From JAVBMU01 sp031551755 (GTDB lineage Bacteria; Actinomycetota; Actinomycetes; Actinomycetales; Cellulomonadaceae), in contig JAVBNE010000005.1 in assembly GCA_031551755.1 (NCBI GenBank), positions 24,583 to 88,582 on the forward strand: DNA of 64,000 nucleotides, read 5' to 3'. Below, piece by piece: positions 1 through 8,439 of the stretch; within the stretch, counting starts at the first letter, position 1; each line of letters starts with the position of its first letter. Under the pieces are notes generated by a model. It was not told the origin of the DNA and ran no database searches. It saw only the letters and a list, made by a program, of their open reading frames with translations. The translations under genes and the position numbers were made by a program.

Positions 1-2
1 TC

Positions 3-2972
3 GGTTACGAACCCGACTCGCGGCTGCTCTCCGAGGCCGGACAGTGGCAGCTGGCCACCGAGATCGTCGAAAGCTGGGCCGAGGACCTCGGCACCGACGC
101 CGCGTTGAGCACCGTGGTGGGTGCTGTCGTGGCACTCGCTGGTGCGCTCAGCGAACACCTGCTGGCGCCCGCCGAGGCCCGGCAGCGACTCGGGGAACTG
201 ATCGACACCATCCGTGACCTGCCCTACGGCGAGAAACGTACCGGTCACTTCGCGCCGATCCGCGACCTGCTCGAGTCGCTGGCCGAACGGCATCGGCTCC
301 TGGATGTTGTCGCGGCCTACCAGGAGCGCAAACGAGCCACCGACTCGCTGGACTTCGGTGACCAAGTGGCGCTCGCTGCCCGGCTCGCGCGCACGGTACC
401 CGACGTCGGCGCAGGAGAGCGCAGCCGTTACCGGGTGGTGCTGCTGGACGAGTATCAGGACACCTCCTACGCCCAGGTCGAGCTGTTGGTGGCGCTCTTC
501 GGGGGCGGCCACCCGGTGACCGCCGTCGGGGACCCGCACCAGTCGATCTACGGCTGGCGGGGTGCCAGCGCGGCGGGGTTGGCCCGGTTCGCCCAACGGT
601 TCCCCGCCGCCGACGGGTCACCCGCCGACGTCCGGTACCTGACGACCTCCTGGCGCAACGACCGAGCCGTACTTGGTGTGGCGAATCAGGTGGCACAGCC
701 GCTTCGAGCCGACGGGCGGGTGTCCGTCCCGGAGTTGGCCACCCGTCCCGGGGCCGGCAACGGAGTCGTCCAGGTGGCGTACGCCTCGACCGTGGAGGAG
801 GAGGCGGCGGCCGTGGCCGAGTTCATCGACACCCGGCGGCGGTCGCTCGGCCGTGGGTCGGGCCGGGTGAGCGCTGCGGTGCTGTGCCGCACCCGAGCCC
901 AGTTCATTCCCATCGAGATCGCGCTGCGCGCCAGTGGGCTACCGGTCGAGGTGGTCGGCCTCGGCGGACTGCTGACAACTCCCGAGGTGGTCGATATCGT
1001 CGCCTTCCTCGAGGCCGCGCACGACCCCTCCCGCGGTGACGCCCTGATGCGCCTCCTCACCGGACCGCGGATGAACCTCGGGGTTGCGGACCTGCACGCC
1101 CTGGCGAGTTGGGCACGTGACCTGGCCCGCGATCTCGGTAGTCGCCGGGGGCGCGCGCAGACCCAGCCGGATGATCCGCCGGTCGAGCCGGACAGCGTGG
1201 ACCAGCGTTCGATCGTCGATGCGCTGGACTCGCTGCCCGATCCCGGCCGGCCCGCCCACGACGGCCGGGTGCTGTCCGAGGCGGGCCGTGAACGACTGGT
1301 GGCGCTCGCGGCTGCCCTGCGCGGCGTCCGACGGCTGACGTACCTGACCCTGCCGGAGCTGGTTGTCCAGGCGGAACAGTCGCTGGGGCTCGACGTCGAG
1401 GTGGCGACGGGTGCCGCGTTGGGCCGGGTCTTCGGCTCGGGGGTCCGGGGTGCTGGCCGGGCGAATCTCGACGCGTTCCGAGACGTGGCGGCGACCTTCG
1501 CCCAGTCCGCGGATACCCCGACGTTGGGGGCCTTCCTGGCGTGGCTCAAGACGGCAGCGGTCGTCGAACGCGGACTCGATGCGCCGCTGCATGACCCCGA
1601 CCCGAACGCAGTGCAGGTCATCACCGTGCACGCCGCGAAAGGTCTCGAGTGGGATGTAGTGGCGGTACCGGGGTTGATGGACGGGGTGTTTCCGGGCACC
1701 GCCCAAGGGACTGACGGGCCGCGCGACACTGGGTGGCTCGTCGGCCTCGGGTCGTTGCCCTACCCCTTGCGGGGGGATGCGGCCGACCTACCGTCCTTCG
1801 ACGTGTTCCGGGCGGTGGACGGCAGGGATCTGGAGGAACGTCGCCGTGCGTTCGTCGCTGCCTGCGGTGAGCACCAGGTCGCGGAGGAGCGGCGGCTGGC
1901 CTATGTCGCGTTCACCCGGGCGCGCCGCGAGCTGTTGCTCACCGGATCCTGGTGGCGGGAAGGTACGCGGCCACGCCCGCCGTCGCCGTTCCTGACGGAG
2001 TTGGTCGACGCCGGACTCGTCCAGCCCACCCGCTGGGAGCCGCCACCTGTCGACGACACCAATCCCCGTGCGGAAAACGCCGTCGTTGCGATGTGGCCGC
2101 CCGCTGAGGGTGAGGAGACGCCGACCCGTGCGGCATTGCGGACGGCGGCGCGATGGGTCCGCGACGTCTCCACCCAGGCGCCGCCGGTACTCGACGACCT
2201 CCCGCCGGTGATTGCCCGCGGGGTCGATCTGGCCCACTGGGCTCGACTGTTGCTCGCTGAGCGGGCCGCCGGGTCGGCCGGTGGTGGCACCGTCGAGCTG
2301 CCGCCCCATATCTCGGCTTCGGGACTGGTCCGGCTGGCACAAGGCCGGGCCGCCTACGCCTTGGATCTACGCCGGCCGGTTCCGCGACGCCCCACCCAGG
2401 ACGCGAGTAGAGGAACCCGGTTCCACCTGTGGGTGGAGCGCTACTTCTCCGCCTCGTCGCTGCTCGACCCCTGGGACCTGCCGGGCGCGGACGACGACCT
2501 CGCCGACGCCGACCTCGCCACCCTCCAGGACAACTTCCTGGCCTCCGTGTGGGCGGACCGCCGGCCGTTGGCCGTGGAGGTCGACATCGAGACACCCGTC
2601 GCGGGCATCATGGTGCGCAGCCGGATCGACGCGGTGTTCGCTGACGACGGCCAGCCGGGCGCCGTGGTGGTCGTCGACTGGAAATCCGGCCGGCCGCCCA
2701 CTGATGCCCAGAGCCGTGCCCAGCGCGAGGTTCAGCTCGCCGTTTACCGGCTCGCGTGGTCGCGGTGGTCGGGGACGCCGCTCGACCGGGTGGGGGCGGC
2801 CTTCTTCTATGTGGCGGCCGGGCAGACCGTGCACCCCGGGCGGTTGTGGGGGGAGGCGGAGATCGCCGCGTTGCTGCAAGGTGGCCCGGTCGACCCCGGC
2901 AAGGCGGATGCCACGGCGGGGTCCGCCACCTCCGGATCGTCGGTCGCCGTCGGGCCACCCGAGGGCGGATAG
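3..2972 (+). CDS. adnB: AdnB-like UvrD-family helicase-nuclease (5' partial)
   Basis: Subunit of the actinobacterial AdnAB helicase-nuclease that resects double-strand breaks. The frame is open from base 3, so the start lies left of the window; 989 residues are visible. Mycobacterial AdnB is about 1,100 residues, so I infer the Walker A end is missing. Superfamily 1 motifs are visible: VLLDEYQDT (motif II, near 437-465), VGDPHQSIYGWRG (motif III, near 526-562), HAAKGLEWD (motif V, near 1630-1655) and AYVAFTRAR (motif VI, near 1900-1926). A RecB-type PD-(D/E)XK nuclease end follows, with RIDAVFA and VVVDWKSGR near 2623-2690. AdnB is preferred over AdnA because nudC and uvrD2 follow, as downstream of adnB in mycobacteria. 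Confidence 0.88.
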   Translation, partial: GYEPDSRLLSEAGQWQLATEIVESWAEDLGTDAALSTVVGAVVALAGALSEHLLAPAEARQRLGELIDTIRDLPYGEKRTGHFAPIRDLLESLAERHRLLDVVAAYQERKRATDSLDFGDQVALAARLARTVPDVGAGERSRYRVVLLDEYQDTSYAQVELLVALFGGGHPVTAVGDPHQSIYGWRGASAAGLARFAQRFPAADGSPADVRYLTTSWRNDRAVLGVANQVAQPLRADGRVSVPELATRPGAGNGVVQVAYASTVEEEAAAVAEFIDTRRRSLGRGSGRVSAAVLCRTRAQFIPIEIALRASGLPVEVVGLGGLLTTPEVVDIVAFLEAAHDPSRGDALMRLLTGPRMNLGVADLHALASWARDLARDLGSRRGRAQTQPDDPPVEPDSVDQRSIVDALDSLPDPGRPAHDGRVLSEAGRERLVALAAALRGVRRLTYLTLPELVVQAEQSLGLDVEVATGAALGRVFGSGVRGAGRANLDAFRDVAATFAQSADTPTLGAFLAWLKTAAVVERGLDAPLHDPDPNAVQVITVHAAKGLEWDVVAVPGLMDGVFPGTAQGTDGPRDTGWLVGLGSLPYPLRGDAADLPSFDVFRAVDGRDLEERRRAFVAACGEHQVAEERRLAYVAFTRARRELLLTGSWWREGTRPRPPSPFLTELVDAGLVQPTRWEPPPVDDTNPRAENAVVAMWPPAEGEETPTRAALRTAARWVRDVSTQAPPVLDDLPPVIARGVDLAHWARLLLAERAAGSAGGGTVELPPHISASGLVRLAQGRAAYALDLRRPVPRRPTQDASRGTRFHLWVERYFSASSLLDPWDLPGADDDLADADLATLQDNFLASVWADRRPLAVEVDIETPVAGIMVRSRIDAVFADDGQPGAVVVVDWKSGRPPTDAQSRAQREVQLAVYRLAWSRWSGTPLDRVGAAFFYVAAGQTVHPGRLWGEAEIAALLQGGPVDPGKADATAGSATSGSSVAVGPPEGG

Positions 2973-2993
2973 GTGCCGACTCGGCTGTTTCGC

Positions 2994-3911
2994 CTACTCC
3001 GCGGTCTGGACCGCGAGGTCGGTGAGCATGCCGATCGCATCCGAGATGATCGCGGGCTGGTCGGTGCGCACGCCGTGGAGCAGCCAGCGAGCCAGTGCCA
3101 ACTCCGCGACCAGGAGTGCGCGTTCGATCAGCCGCGGGTCACGCAGCTCGGTCCGGCGTAGCTGGTATGCCTCGGTGATCGCATCCACCGCGTCGGGAGC
3201 CGCCGAGACCAGCAGCCACGACAGGTCGTCTGCGGGGTCGGCCACCTTCGCCTGACTCCATTCGGTGATCGCCACGACGCGGTCGCCCGCCACCAGCATC
3301 TGCGCGGCACCCAGGTCGCCGTGCAGGACGACTGGGTGGAACCGCCACAGGGAGACGTCCTCCAGGGCGTGTTCCCACCGCCGCAGCAGCGCCGTCGGCA
3401 CATGGCCGGTGCGGGCTGCCTCGTCGACCTCGGCCATGCGGCGCACCCGGTAGTCCTCGGCGGAGTACACCGGCAGGCCGACGTCCTCGATCGTGGCCGC
3501 TGGGAGCTCGTGGATGTCGGCGAGGACCCGGCCGACGTCGGCGGCGAGACCCGGCCCGGGGCGGAGCCGGCCGATGTCGAGCGGACTGCCCGGAAGCGGA
3601 GCGTGGACGACGGCTCGGCCGCCCTCCGGTAGTAGGGCGGAGCCAACGACGCGCGGAACCTTGAAGGACAACGTGCCTGCGTCAGCCAGATCGGCCAGCG
3701 TCGCCAACAGCTGGAGCTCGGCTTCCATGGCTGCGCCGGCCACATCGGTCTTCGGCGCGCGGACCGTCCACTCGACGTTCGACTCGTCGGTGATCGACGC
3801 GGCGTCGTAGTCGTCGGTGGACTCCAGCTCGCGTGCGGCACGCACGTTCAGGCCGGGGACGGCGGCCGTGGCGATGGCTGCGAGGGTCAAGGGGGAGCGG
3901 GGCACGCGCAC
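2994..3911 (-). CDS. APH-fold phosphotransferase (macrolide 2'-phosphotransferase-like)
   Basis: Aminoglycoside/macrolide phosphotransferase-fold protein, about 305 residues. The catalytic-loop motif reads HGDLGAAQ, with Gln where the canonical loop has Asn. The DFG-equivalent region reads ITEWSQAKVADPADDL, with Glu where most kinases have Asp. This position between adnB and nudC is a common actinobacterial arrangement, so the gene is more likely a housekeeping relative than an acquired resistance gene. The substrate cannot be assigned. The frame is open further upstream; a GTG at 3911 was preferred because it lies at the start of the conserved region, but there is no clear ribosome binding site. 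It is divergent from nudC. Confidence 0.72.
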   Translation of the reverse strand: MRVPRSPLTLAAIATAAVPGLNVRAARELESTDDYDAASITDESNVEWTVRAPKTDVAGAAMEAELQLLATLADLADAGTLSFKVPRVVGSALLPEGGRAVVHAPLPGSPLDIGRLRPGPGLAADVGRVLADIHELPAATIEDVGLPVYSAEDYRVRRMAEVDEAARTGHVPTALLRRWEHALEDVSLWRFHPVVLHGDLGAAQMLVAGDRVVAITEWSQAKVADPADDLSWLLVSAAPDAVDAITEAYQLRRTELRDPRLIERALLVAELALARWLLHGVRTDQPAIISDAIGMLTDLAVQTAE

Positions 3912-3999
3912 ACGGTAACCACGTGGCGAACACCGATCAGCGTGCCCACGCCGGGTGGGGAGCGAACGCAGCACCCGGCCGGTGCCTTAACGTCGGGGC

Positions 4000-5043
4000 A
4001 TGACCGCATCGCCACAACCGCCCAGCCCGCTCCTGTCGATGCCGTTCAGCGGCCCGATGGTGGACCGCGCCGCCGACCGCCGGGCGCAGACCGGGCTGAT
4101 CGACGAGCTGCGGGCGCTGCCGAGCACCCGGGTGCTGGTCGTGCAGCGGGGTCATCTGGCGGTGGAACCGGACCGCACGCTGGTCCTGCTCTCATCCGCG
4201 GATCTGCGGGGTGTCCCCGGACCCCAGGAACTCCAGACCCCCGACGCGCCGCTGTGGCTGTTCCTCGGTGCCGACGATGGCAAGGTCACCGGGCGGACGG
4301 GGGCCTTCCTCGCGCTCGTGCTGCCGGACGGCTCGGATGACGAGAACGTCGACATCGAGGGGGTCGCCATCACCAGTCCACTGGCGCAGGTCGCCCACGA
4401 GCGACGGTGGATCGGGCTGCGCGAGGTGATCCGGAGGGCTCCGCCTTGGCAGTCCGGGCTGGCCACCATCGCGGTGGCGTTGGCGGCGTGGCATCTGTCG
4501 CGGGCCTGTCCGAGGTGCGGTGGCCCGACCGTTGTGGAGAACGCAGGCTGGACGCGTCGGTGTGAACGTCAGGGGACGGAACTGTTCCCACGTACCGACC
4601 CGGCCGTCATCATGGCCGTCGTCGATCGGTCCGGCCCCGACGAGCGTCTGCTGCTCGGTCACGCCACGCATTGGCCGGCGAAGCGGTTCTCCACGCTCGC
4701 AGGCTATGTGGAGCCGGGCGAGTCTGCCGAGAACGCTGTTCGCCGGGAAGTGGCCGAGGAATCCGGTGTGGTCGTCGGGGCGGTGGCGTATCGCGGCAGC
4801 CAGCCGTGGCCGTTCCCTGGGTCGCTGATGCTGGGGTTCACTGCCGAGGCAGTCGCGACGGAGGTGAACGTGGACGGCGTCGAGGTGACCGAAGCCAGGT
4901 GGTTCACCCGCGCTGAGCTGATCGCGGAGGTGGAGGCCGGGGGCGTGGTGTTGCCTGATCGGGTATCGATCGCTCGCGGGTTGATTGAGGAGTGGCTGGG
5001 TGTGGCACTGCCGGACGGCGATTGGACCGGCCGCACGAGCTGA
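4000..5043 (+). CDS. nudC: NAD(H)/NAD-RNA pyrophosphohydrolase NudC
   Basis: Nudix hydrolase that splits NAD(H) into NMN(H) and AMP; family members also remove NAD caps from RNA. Of 347 residues, the C-terminal half holds a zinc-ribbon region (CPRCGG followed by RRCERQG), the PRTDPAVI motif, the Nudix box (GYVEPGESAENAVRREVAEESG) and the NudC signature SQPWPFPGSLM. The fourth expected zinc ligand is not a cysteine (CERQ rather than CxxC). The N-terminal domain is the usual divergent one. The ATG at 4000 is the first in-frame start downstream of the divergent phosphotransferase gene. Confidence 0.93.
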   Translation: MTASPQPPSPLLSMPFSGPMVDRAADRRAQTGLIDELRALPSTRVLVVQRGHLAVEPDRTLVLLSSADLRGVPGPQELQTPDAPLWLFLGADDGKVTGRTGAFLALVLPDGSDDENVDIEGVAITSPLAQVAHERRWIGLREVIRRAPPWQSGLATIAVALAAWHLSRACPRCGGPTVVENAGWTRRCERQGTELFPRTDPAVIMAVVDRSGPDERLLLGHATHWPAKRFSTLAGYVEPGESAENAVRREVAEESGVVVGAVAYRGSQPWPFPGSLMLGFTAEAVATEVNVDGVEVTEARWFTRAELIAEVEAGGVVLPDRVSIARGLIEEWLGVALPDGDWTGRTS

Positions 5044-5044
5044 C

Positions 5045-5095
5045 CGGCTGGTCTGGCTCGCGTGGGCCGACAGGGTTGCTCGGGCAAACCAGCCG
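5045..5095. terminator. possible bidirectional terminator between nudC and mrx1
   Basis: The 8-bp inverted repeat CGGCTGGT / ACCAGCCG lies between the converging 3' ends of nudC and mrx1. The loop is long (35 nt) and there is no T-run, so the call is weak. Confidence 0.3.
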
Positions 5096-5133
5096 TGATG
5101 CCAGCGGGCAACCGCCCCGCCCGCGGCCGCGTC

Positions 5134-5409
5134 TCAGCGCGCCAGCGCTTCTTTGACCTGGCTGAGTGACGGGTTGGTCATGATGATCTCGTCGCCTCCG
5201 CCGATGGGTGCGATCCGCACCGTGGGCACGGTCTGGTTGCCGTTGTTGAGTTCCTCGACCCGCTGCGCGCTGGCGGGATCCTCCTCGATGTTCACCTCCG
5301 TGTAGCCGATACCGACAGAGTCGAACTGGGTCTTAAGCCGACGGCAGTAGCCGCACCACGGTGTCGAATACATCAGGACGGTTCCGGGCTCGGGGGCAGC
5401 GGTGGTCAT
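5134..5409 (-). CDS. mrx1: Mycoredoxin Mrx1 (glutaredoxin-like)
   Basis: Small cytosolic oxidoreductase of 91 residues. It reduces mycothiol mixed disulfides in actinobacteria. The thioredoxin-fold start MYSTPWCGYCRRL carries the CxxC pair at residues 19 and 22. The cis-Pro region TVPTVRI and an alpha/beta glutaredoxin-like end follow. The start chosen is ATG at 5409; the frame extends further, but the added residues resemble no mycoredoxin. It is divergent from uvrD2 with 97 bp between starts and converges on nudC, the arrangement seen in mycobacteria. Confidence 0.9.
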   Translation of the reverse strand: MTTAAPEPGTVLMYSTPWCGYCRRLKTQFDSVGIGYTEVNIEEDPASAQRVEELNNGNQTVPTVRIAPIGGGDEIIMTNPSLSQVKEALAR

Positions 5410-5506
5410 ACCTGGCGCCAACAGCGCTGGTCGGCGCATTGTTCCCGGTGTCGGCCGCAGCCTGTGGATGAGGCGGGAGCGATGTCGGCGGGTGCTGGGA
5501 GAATCG

Positions 5507-7621
5507 ATGACGATGCCAGCCTCCCAGCCTCCCAATGCGGATCAGTCGCCCACCGCCCGGCCGTCCGCGCCGCCGTCGTCGCCCGCGGCCGCGCCGCGCT
5601 CCGCCGGTCCGCCTCGATCAGCGGACGCCATCTTGGATGCCCTCGACCCGGACCAGCGGGAGGTCGCCCTCGCGCTCAACGGACCTGTCTGTGTGCTGGC
5701 CGGCGCGGGGACGGGCAAGACTCGCGCGATCACTCACCGCATCGCCTATGGGGTGCGCAGTGGTGTTTACAACCCCACCAGCGTTCTGGCGGTGACGTTC
5801 ACGGCGCGCGCGGCGGGCGAGATGCGGACCCGGCTGCGTGAGTTGGGCGCGACCGGGGTACAGGCCCGTACCTTCCACGCGGCGGCACTCCGGCAGCTCG
5901 GCTACTTCTGGCCGAAGGTGGTGGGTGGGGCGCCGCCGTCGATCCTCGAGTTCAAGGCGCCCGTCATCGGGGAGGCCGCGCGGCGGCTCGGTCTCGGCGT
6001 GGACCGGGTGGCCGTCCGCGACCTGTCCTCGGAGGTGGAGTGGGCGAAGGTTTCGCTGGTCACCGCCGAGGACTATGTGAAGGCCTGTGCAGCGATCGAC
6101 CGGCCGGCGCCGGCCGGTTACGACCACCAGGCGGTGGCGCGACTCATCACCGCGTACGAGGACGTGAAGACCGAACGATCGGTGATCGACTTCGAGGACG
6201 TCCTTCTCATGCTGGCGGACATGCTGGCCTCCCAAGGTTCGGTCGCCGACGAGGTCCGGCGGCAGTACCGCCATTTCGTGGTCGATGAGTACCAGGACGT
6301 CTCTCCGCTCCAGCAGTTCCTGCTCGATCAGTGGCTGGGCGGCAGGCAGGAGCTCTGCGTCGTGGGAGACCCGTCCCAGACCATCTACTCGTTCACGGGG
6401 GCGACACCGCACCACCTGCTGACCTTCGCCCGCCGGTACCCGGGCTCGCAGACCATCCGCCTCGTCCGTGACTATCGCTCCACGCCGCAAGTAGTGTCGC
6501 TGGCAAACCAAGTGATTTCCCGGGCGGGCCGGGAGGGTCCTCGTCCGCTTGAGTTGATCGCCCAGCGGCCGGCCGGCCCCCCGGTGCGGTTCACTGCCTA
6601 CGACGATGACGAGGCCGAGGCGCAGGGCATCGCTGCTCGCGTGGGCCGCCTGTTAGCAGCGGGAACCAGAGCGAGTGAGATCGCGATCCTGTACCGGACG
6701 AACGCCCAGTCGGAGGCCTTCGAGGCAGCCTTGGCCGAGGCGTCGATCGGCTACCTGGTGCGCGGTGGCGAGCGATTCTTTCAGCGCAAGGAAGTCCGTG
6801 ATGCCGTGGTGCTGCTCCGGGGGGCCGCCCGGTCGGCTGATCCTGCGGACTCGCTGGGGCAGACCGTCCGCGACATCCTGCTCAACGCGGGGTGGGCACC
6901 CGATCCACCGGCCGCCAGGGGTGCGGCACGAGAACGCTGGGAGTCGATGCAGGCATTGGTGGGCCTGGCAGACGATCTCGTGGCGGCGGCCCCTGCGGAT
7001 TCCCCCGCGACGGTGGTGCAGTTCGTCGCCGAGTTGGAGGAACGCGCGTCTGCCCAGCATGCGCCGACGGTGGAGGGCGTCACGCTGGCATCCCTGCATG
7101 CCGCGAAGGGGCTCGAATGGGACGCGGTTTTCTTGGCCGGTGTCAGTGAGGGATTGATGCCGATTTCCCTGGCGGAGACTGATGAGGCGGTGGCCGAGGA
7201 ACGTCGCCTGCTCTACGTCGGCGTCACCCGGGCACGGGAGCACCTGGACCTGTCCTTCGCTCGGTCGCGCAACCCGGGCGGCCGGGCGACCCGCCGCCGC
7301 ACCCGGTTTCTGGAGGGGATCTGGCCTGACGAGCCGAAACGTAACCGCCCGTCGCGGTCCGGCCAGAGCCGGGTCGCACTGACGGGAGAGTATGACCAGG
7401 AACTCTTCGACCAGCTCCGCGAATGGCGCCGGCAGCTCGCCCAGGAGACCGACAAACCTGCCTTCACAGTGCTGGTCGATACGACCCTCGCCGCGATCGC
7501 TGAGTCGCGTCCGACCACGATCGCGGAGCTGGCGCGCATCAACGGGATCGGTCCGGCCAAGATCGATCGTTACGGGGCGACGATCCTTGAGATCGTGGGG
7601 AGAACTCGATCCGATAATTAG
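5507..7621 (+). CDS. uvrD2: ATP-dependent 3'-5' DNA helicase UvrD2
   Basis: Superfamily 1 helicase of 704 residues. Motifs include Walker A (LAGAGTGKTRAITHR), motif II (VVDEYQDVSP), motif III (VVGDPSQTIYSFTGA), motif V (HAAKGLEWDAVF) and motif VI (LLYVGVTRARE). The last 70 residues form an HRDC domain (from about DQELFDQLREWRR). The tetracysteine motif that mycobacterial UvrD2 carries between helicase and HRDC parts is absent; the linker contains no cysteine. The ATG at 5507 is preferred because GGGAGA lies five bases upstream and it removes an unlikely 35-residue extension that would overlap mrx1. It is followed by the whiB7 leader. Confidence 0.93.
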   Translation: MTMPASQPPNADQSPTARPSAPPSSPAAAPRSAGPPRSADAILDALDPDQREVALALNGPVCVLAGAGTGKTRAITHRIAYGVRSGVYNPTSVLAVTFTARAAGEMRTRLRELGATGVQARTFHAAALRQLGYFWPKVVGGAPPSILEFKAPVIGEAARRLGLGVDRVAVRDLSSEVEWAKVSLVTAEDYVKACAAIDRPAPAGYDHQAVARLITAYEDVKTERSVIDFEDVLLMLADMLASQGSVADEVRRQYRHFVVDEYQDVSPLQQFLLDQWLGGRQELCVVGDPSQTIYSFTGATPHHLLTFARRYPGSQTIRLVRDYRSTPQVVSLANQVISRAGREGPRPLELIAQRPAGPPVRFTAYDDDEAEAQGIAARVGRLLAAGTRASEIAILYRTNAQSEAFEAALAEASIGYLVRGGERFFQRKEVRDAVVLLRGAARSADPADSLGQTVRDILLNAGWAPDPPAARGAARERWESMQALVGLADDLVAAAPADSPATVVQFVAELEERASAQHAPTVEGVTLASLHAAKGLEWDAVFLAGVSEGLMPISLAETDEAVAEERRLLYVGVTRAREHLDLSFARSRNPGGRATRRRTRFLEGIWPDEPKRNRPSRSGQSRVALTGEYDQELFDQLREWRRQLAQETDKPAFTVLVDTTLAAIAESRPTTIAELARINGIGPAKIDRYGATILEIVGRTRSDN

Positions 7622-7622
7622 C

Positions 7623-7651
7623 TTGTGCCGCCGAGCGCGGCCGTCTAAGCT
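7623..7651 (+). promoter_or_regulatory. candidate sigma-A promoter of the whiB7 leader
   Basis: TTGTGC (7623-7628) and TAAGCT (7646-7651) are separated by 17 bases. They lie directly after uvrD2 and upstream of the uORF. A short AT-rich stretch sits just before the -35 box. Confidence 0.5.
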
Positions 7652-7673
7652 CTCGCAAGTCCGCAGTTGAAGC

Positions 7674-7691
7674 GGCTGTGCTCGCACAGCC
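7674..7691 (+). promoter_or_regulatory. leader hairpin upstream of the whiB7 uORF
   Basis: Perfect 7-bp stem GGCTGTG / CACAGCC with a CTCG loop, about 23 nt after the proposed -10 and 12 nt before the uORF Shine-Dalgarno sequence. It could influence uORF translation or mRNA stability; its role is inferred. Confidence 0.45.
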
Positions 7692-7720
7692 TCGATCGGA
7701 GAAAAGGAGGGAAGCATCGA

Positions 7721-7882
7721 ATGAAGAAGAACGATTATCTGACTGTTGGTCAGCAGGGCAGCGCCTATGGCACGTCGACCCATCGACCTGATGGATCGGG
7801 CGAGCGTTCCGGCTCGCGCGAACGTAAACCATTCGCATTCCCGCTTCCCGACTCCGCCCCGAGGGTGATCCCGGTCCGATAG
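7721..7882 (+). CDS. 53-residue upstream ORF in the whiB7 leader
   Basis: Small ORF beginning MKKNDYLTVG, preceded by AAGGAGG at 7704-7710. It is hydrophilic, rich in Ser, Arg and Gly, and ends PRVIPVR. No family is recognised. It sits between a promoter-like element and a terminator-like hairpin upstream of whiB7, the layout of leader ORFs that sense ribosome stalling. It may act through its translation rather than its product. A longer in-frame start at 7667 exists but lacks such a good ribosome site. Its tail (7871-7887) can itself form the hairpin CCGGT / ACCGG over the stop codon. Confidence 0.65.
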   Translation: MKKNDYLTVGQQGSAYGTSTHRPDGSGERSGSRERKPFAFPLPDSAPRVIPVR

Positions 7883-7894
7883 ACCGGTTCTTCC

Positions 7895-7935
7895 AGGCCG
7901 CGGAGTCCCTGTCAGGACCCCCGGCCTTTGTGTTT
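7895..7935 (+). terminator. intrinsic terminator/attenuator before whiB7
   Basis: The stem AGGCCG (7895-7900) pairs with CGGCCT (7922-7927), with an additional inner pairing GTCC/GGAC, followed by TTGTGTTT. It lies between the uORF stop and the whiB7 start, so transcription of whiB7 must read through it. The segment GGACC at 7915-7919 is also complementary to GGTCC at 7873-7877 in the uORF tail, giving a possible alternative fold. Confidence 0.6.
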
Positions 7936-8031
7936 CGCACATGAGGTAACCGTGCGGATATCGCAGGAGCGATCCGCACCCGTGGGTCTGTGACGAAGAC
8001 GTTCACATCATCAGAACCACTGGAGGAAGTC

Positions 8032-8439
8032 GTGCGGCACATCACGCTGCTCGAGCACACGGCCCCGGGCTCGACCCGCCCGCAGGCCATACACCCGACC
8101 CACCCGCTCACCGACGCGGGGCGTATCGAATTCGACCGGCTCATGGCCGGTCTCCTGCCGTGTCGCACCAGCGACCCAGAGCTCTGGTTCGCTGAGCAGT
8201 CCGCGCAGGTGGAGGCCGCGAAGGCCCTCTGCCACACGTGTCCACTGATCGACCGGTGCCTGGCAGGAGCCCTCGAGCGTGCCGAGCCCTGGGGCGTCTG
8301 GGGCGGGCAGGTCTTCGTGAACGGAGCCGTCGTCGCCCGCAAGCGCGGTCGGGGCCGGCCGAGCAAGGCGGAGGTACTCATGCGGCAAGCCGCTGAGGGA
8401 GTCGCCCGTCAGGTCGCCGACAGTCCTGTGGCGGCATGA
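8032..8439 (+). CDS. whiB7: WhiB7-type iron-sulfur transcription factor
   Basis: Redox-sensitive regulator that partners with the primary sigma factor and switches on intrinsic antibiotic-resistance genes. In the 135-residue form the four cluster cysteines are 44, 67, 70 and 76. The G-loop EPWGVWGG is at 85-92, and an AT-hook RKRGRGRPSK at 103-112 distinguishes WhiB7 from other WhiB proteins. The GTG at 8032 is chosen because GGAGGA lies four bases upstream; an in-frame GTG at 7990 lacks a ribosome site. It lies downstream of uvrD2 as in mycobacteria. Regulation probably involves the uORF and attenuator upstream. Its 3' end overlaps the convergent ThiF-like gene by 31 bp. Confidence 0.9.
   Translation: MRHITLLEHTAPGSTRPQAIHPTHPLTDAGRIEFDRLMAGLLPCRTSDPELWFAEQSAQVEAAKALCHTCPLIDRCLAGALERAEPWGVWGGQVFVNGAVVARKRGRGRPSKAEVLMRQAAEGVARQVADSPVAA

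Noticed and set aside
2994..3974. Annotation of the phosphotransferase as an acquired macrolide-resistance gene
   Set aside because: Position in a conserved core cluster and altered catalytic motifs argue against a mobile resistance determinant; resistance activity cannot be read from sequence.
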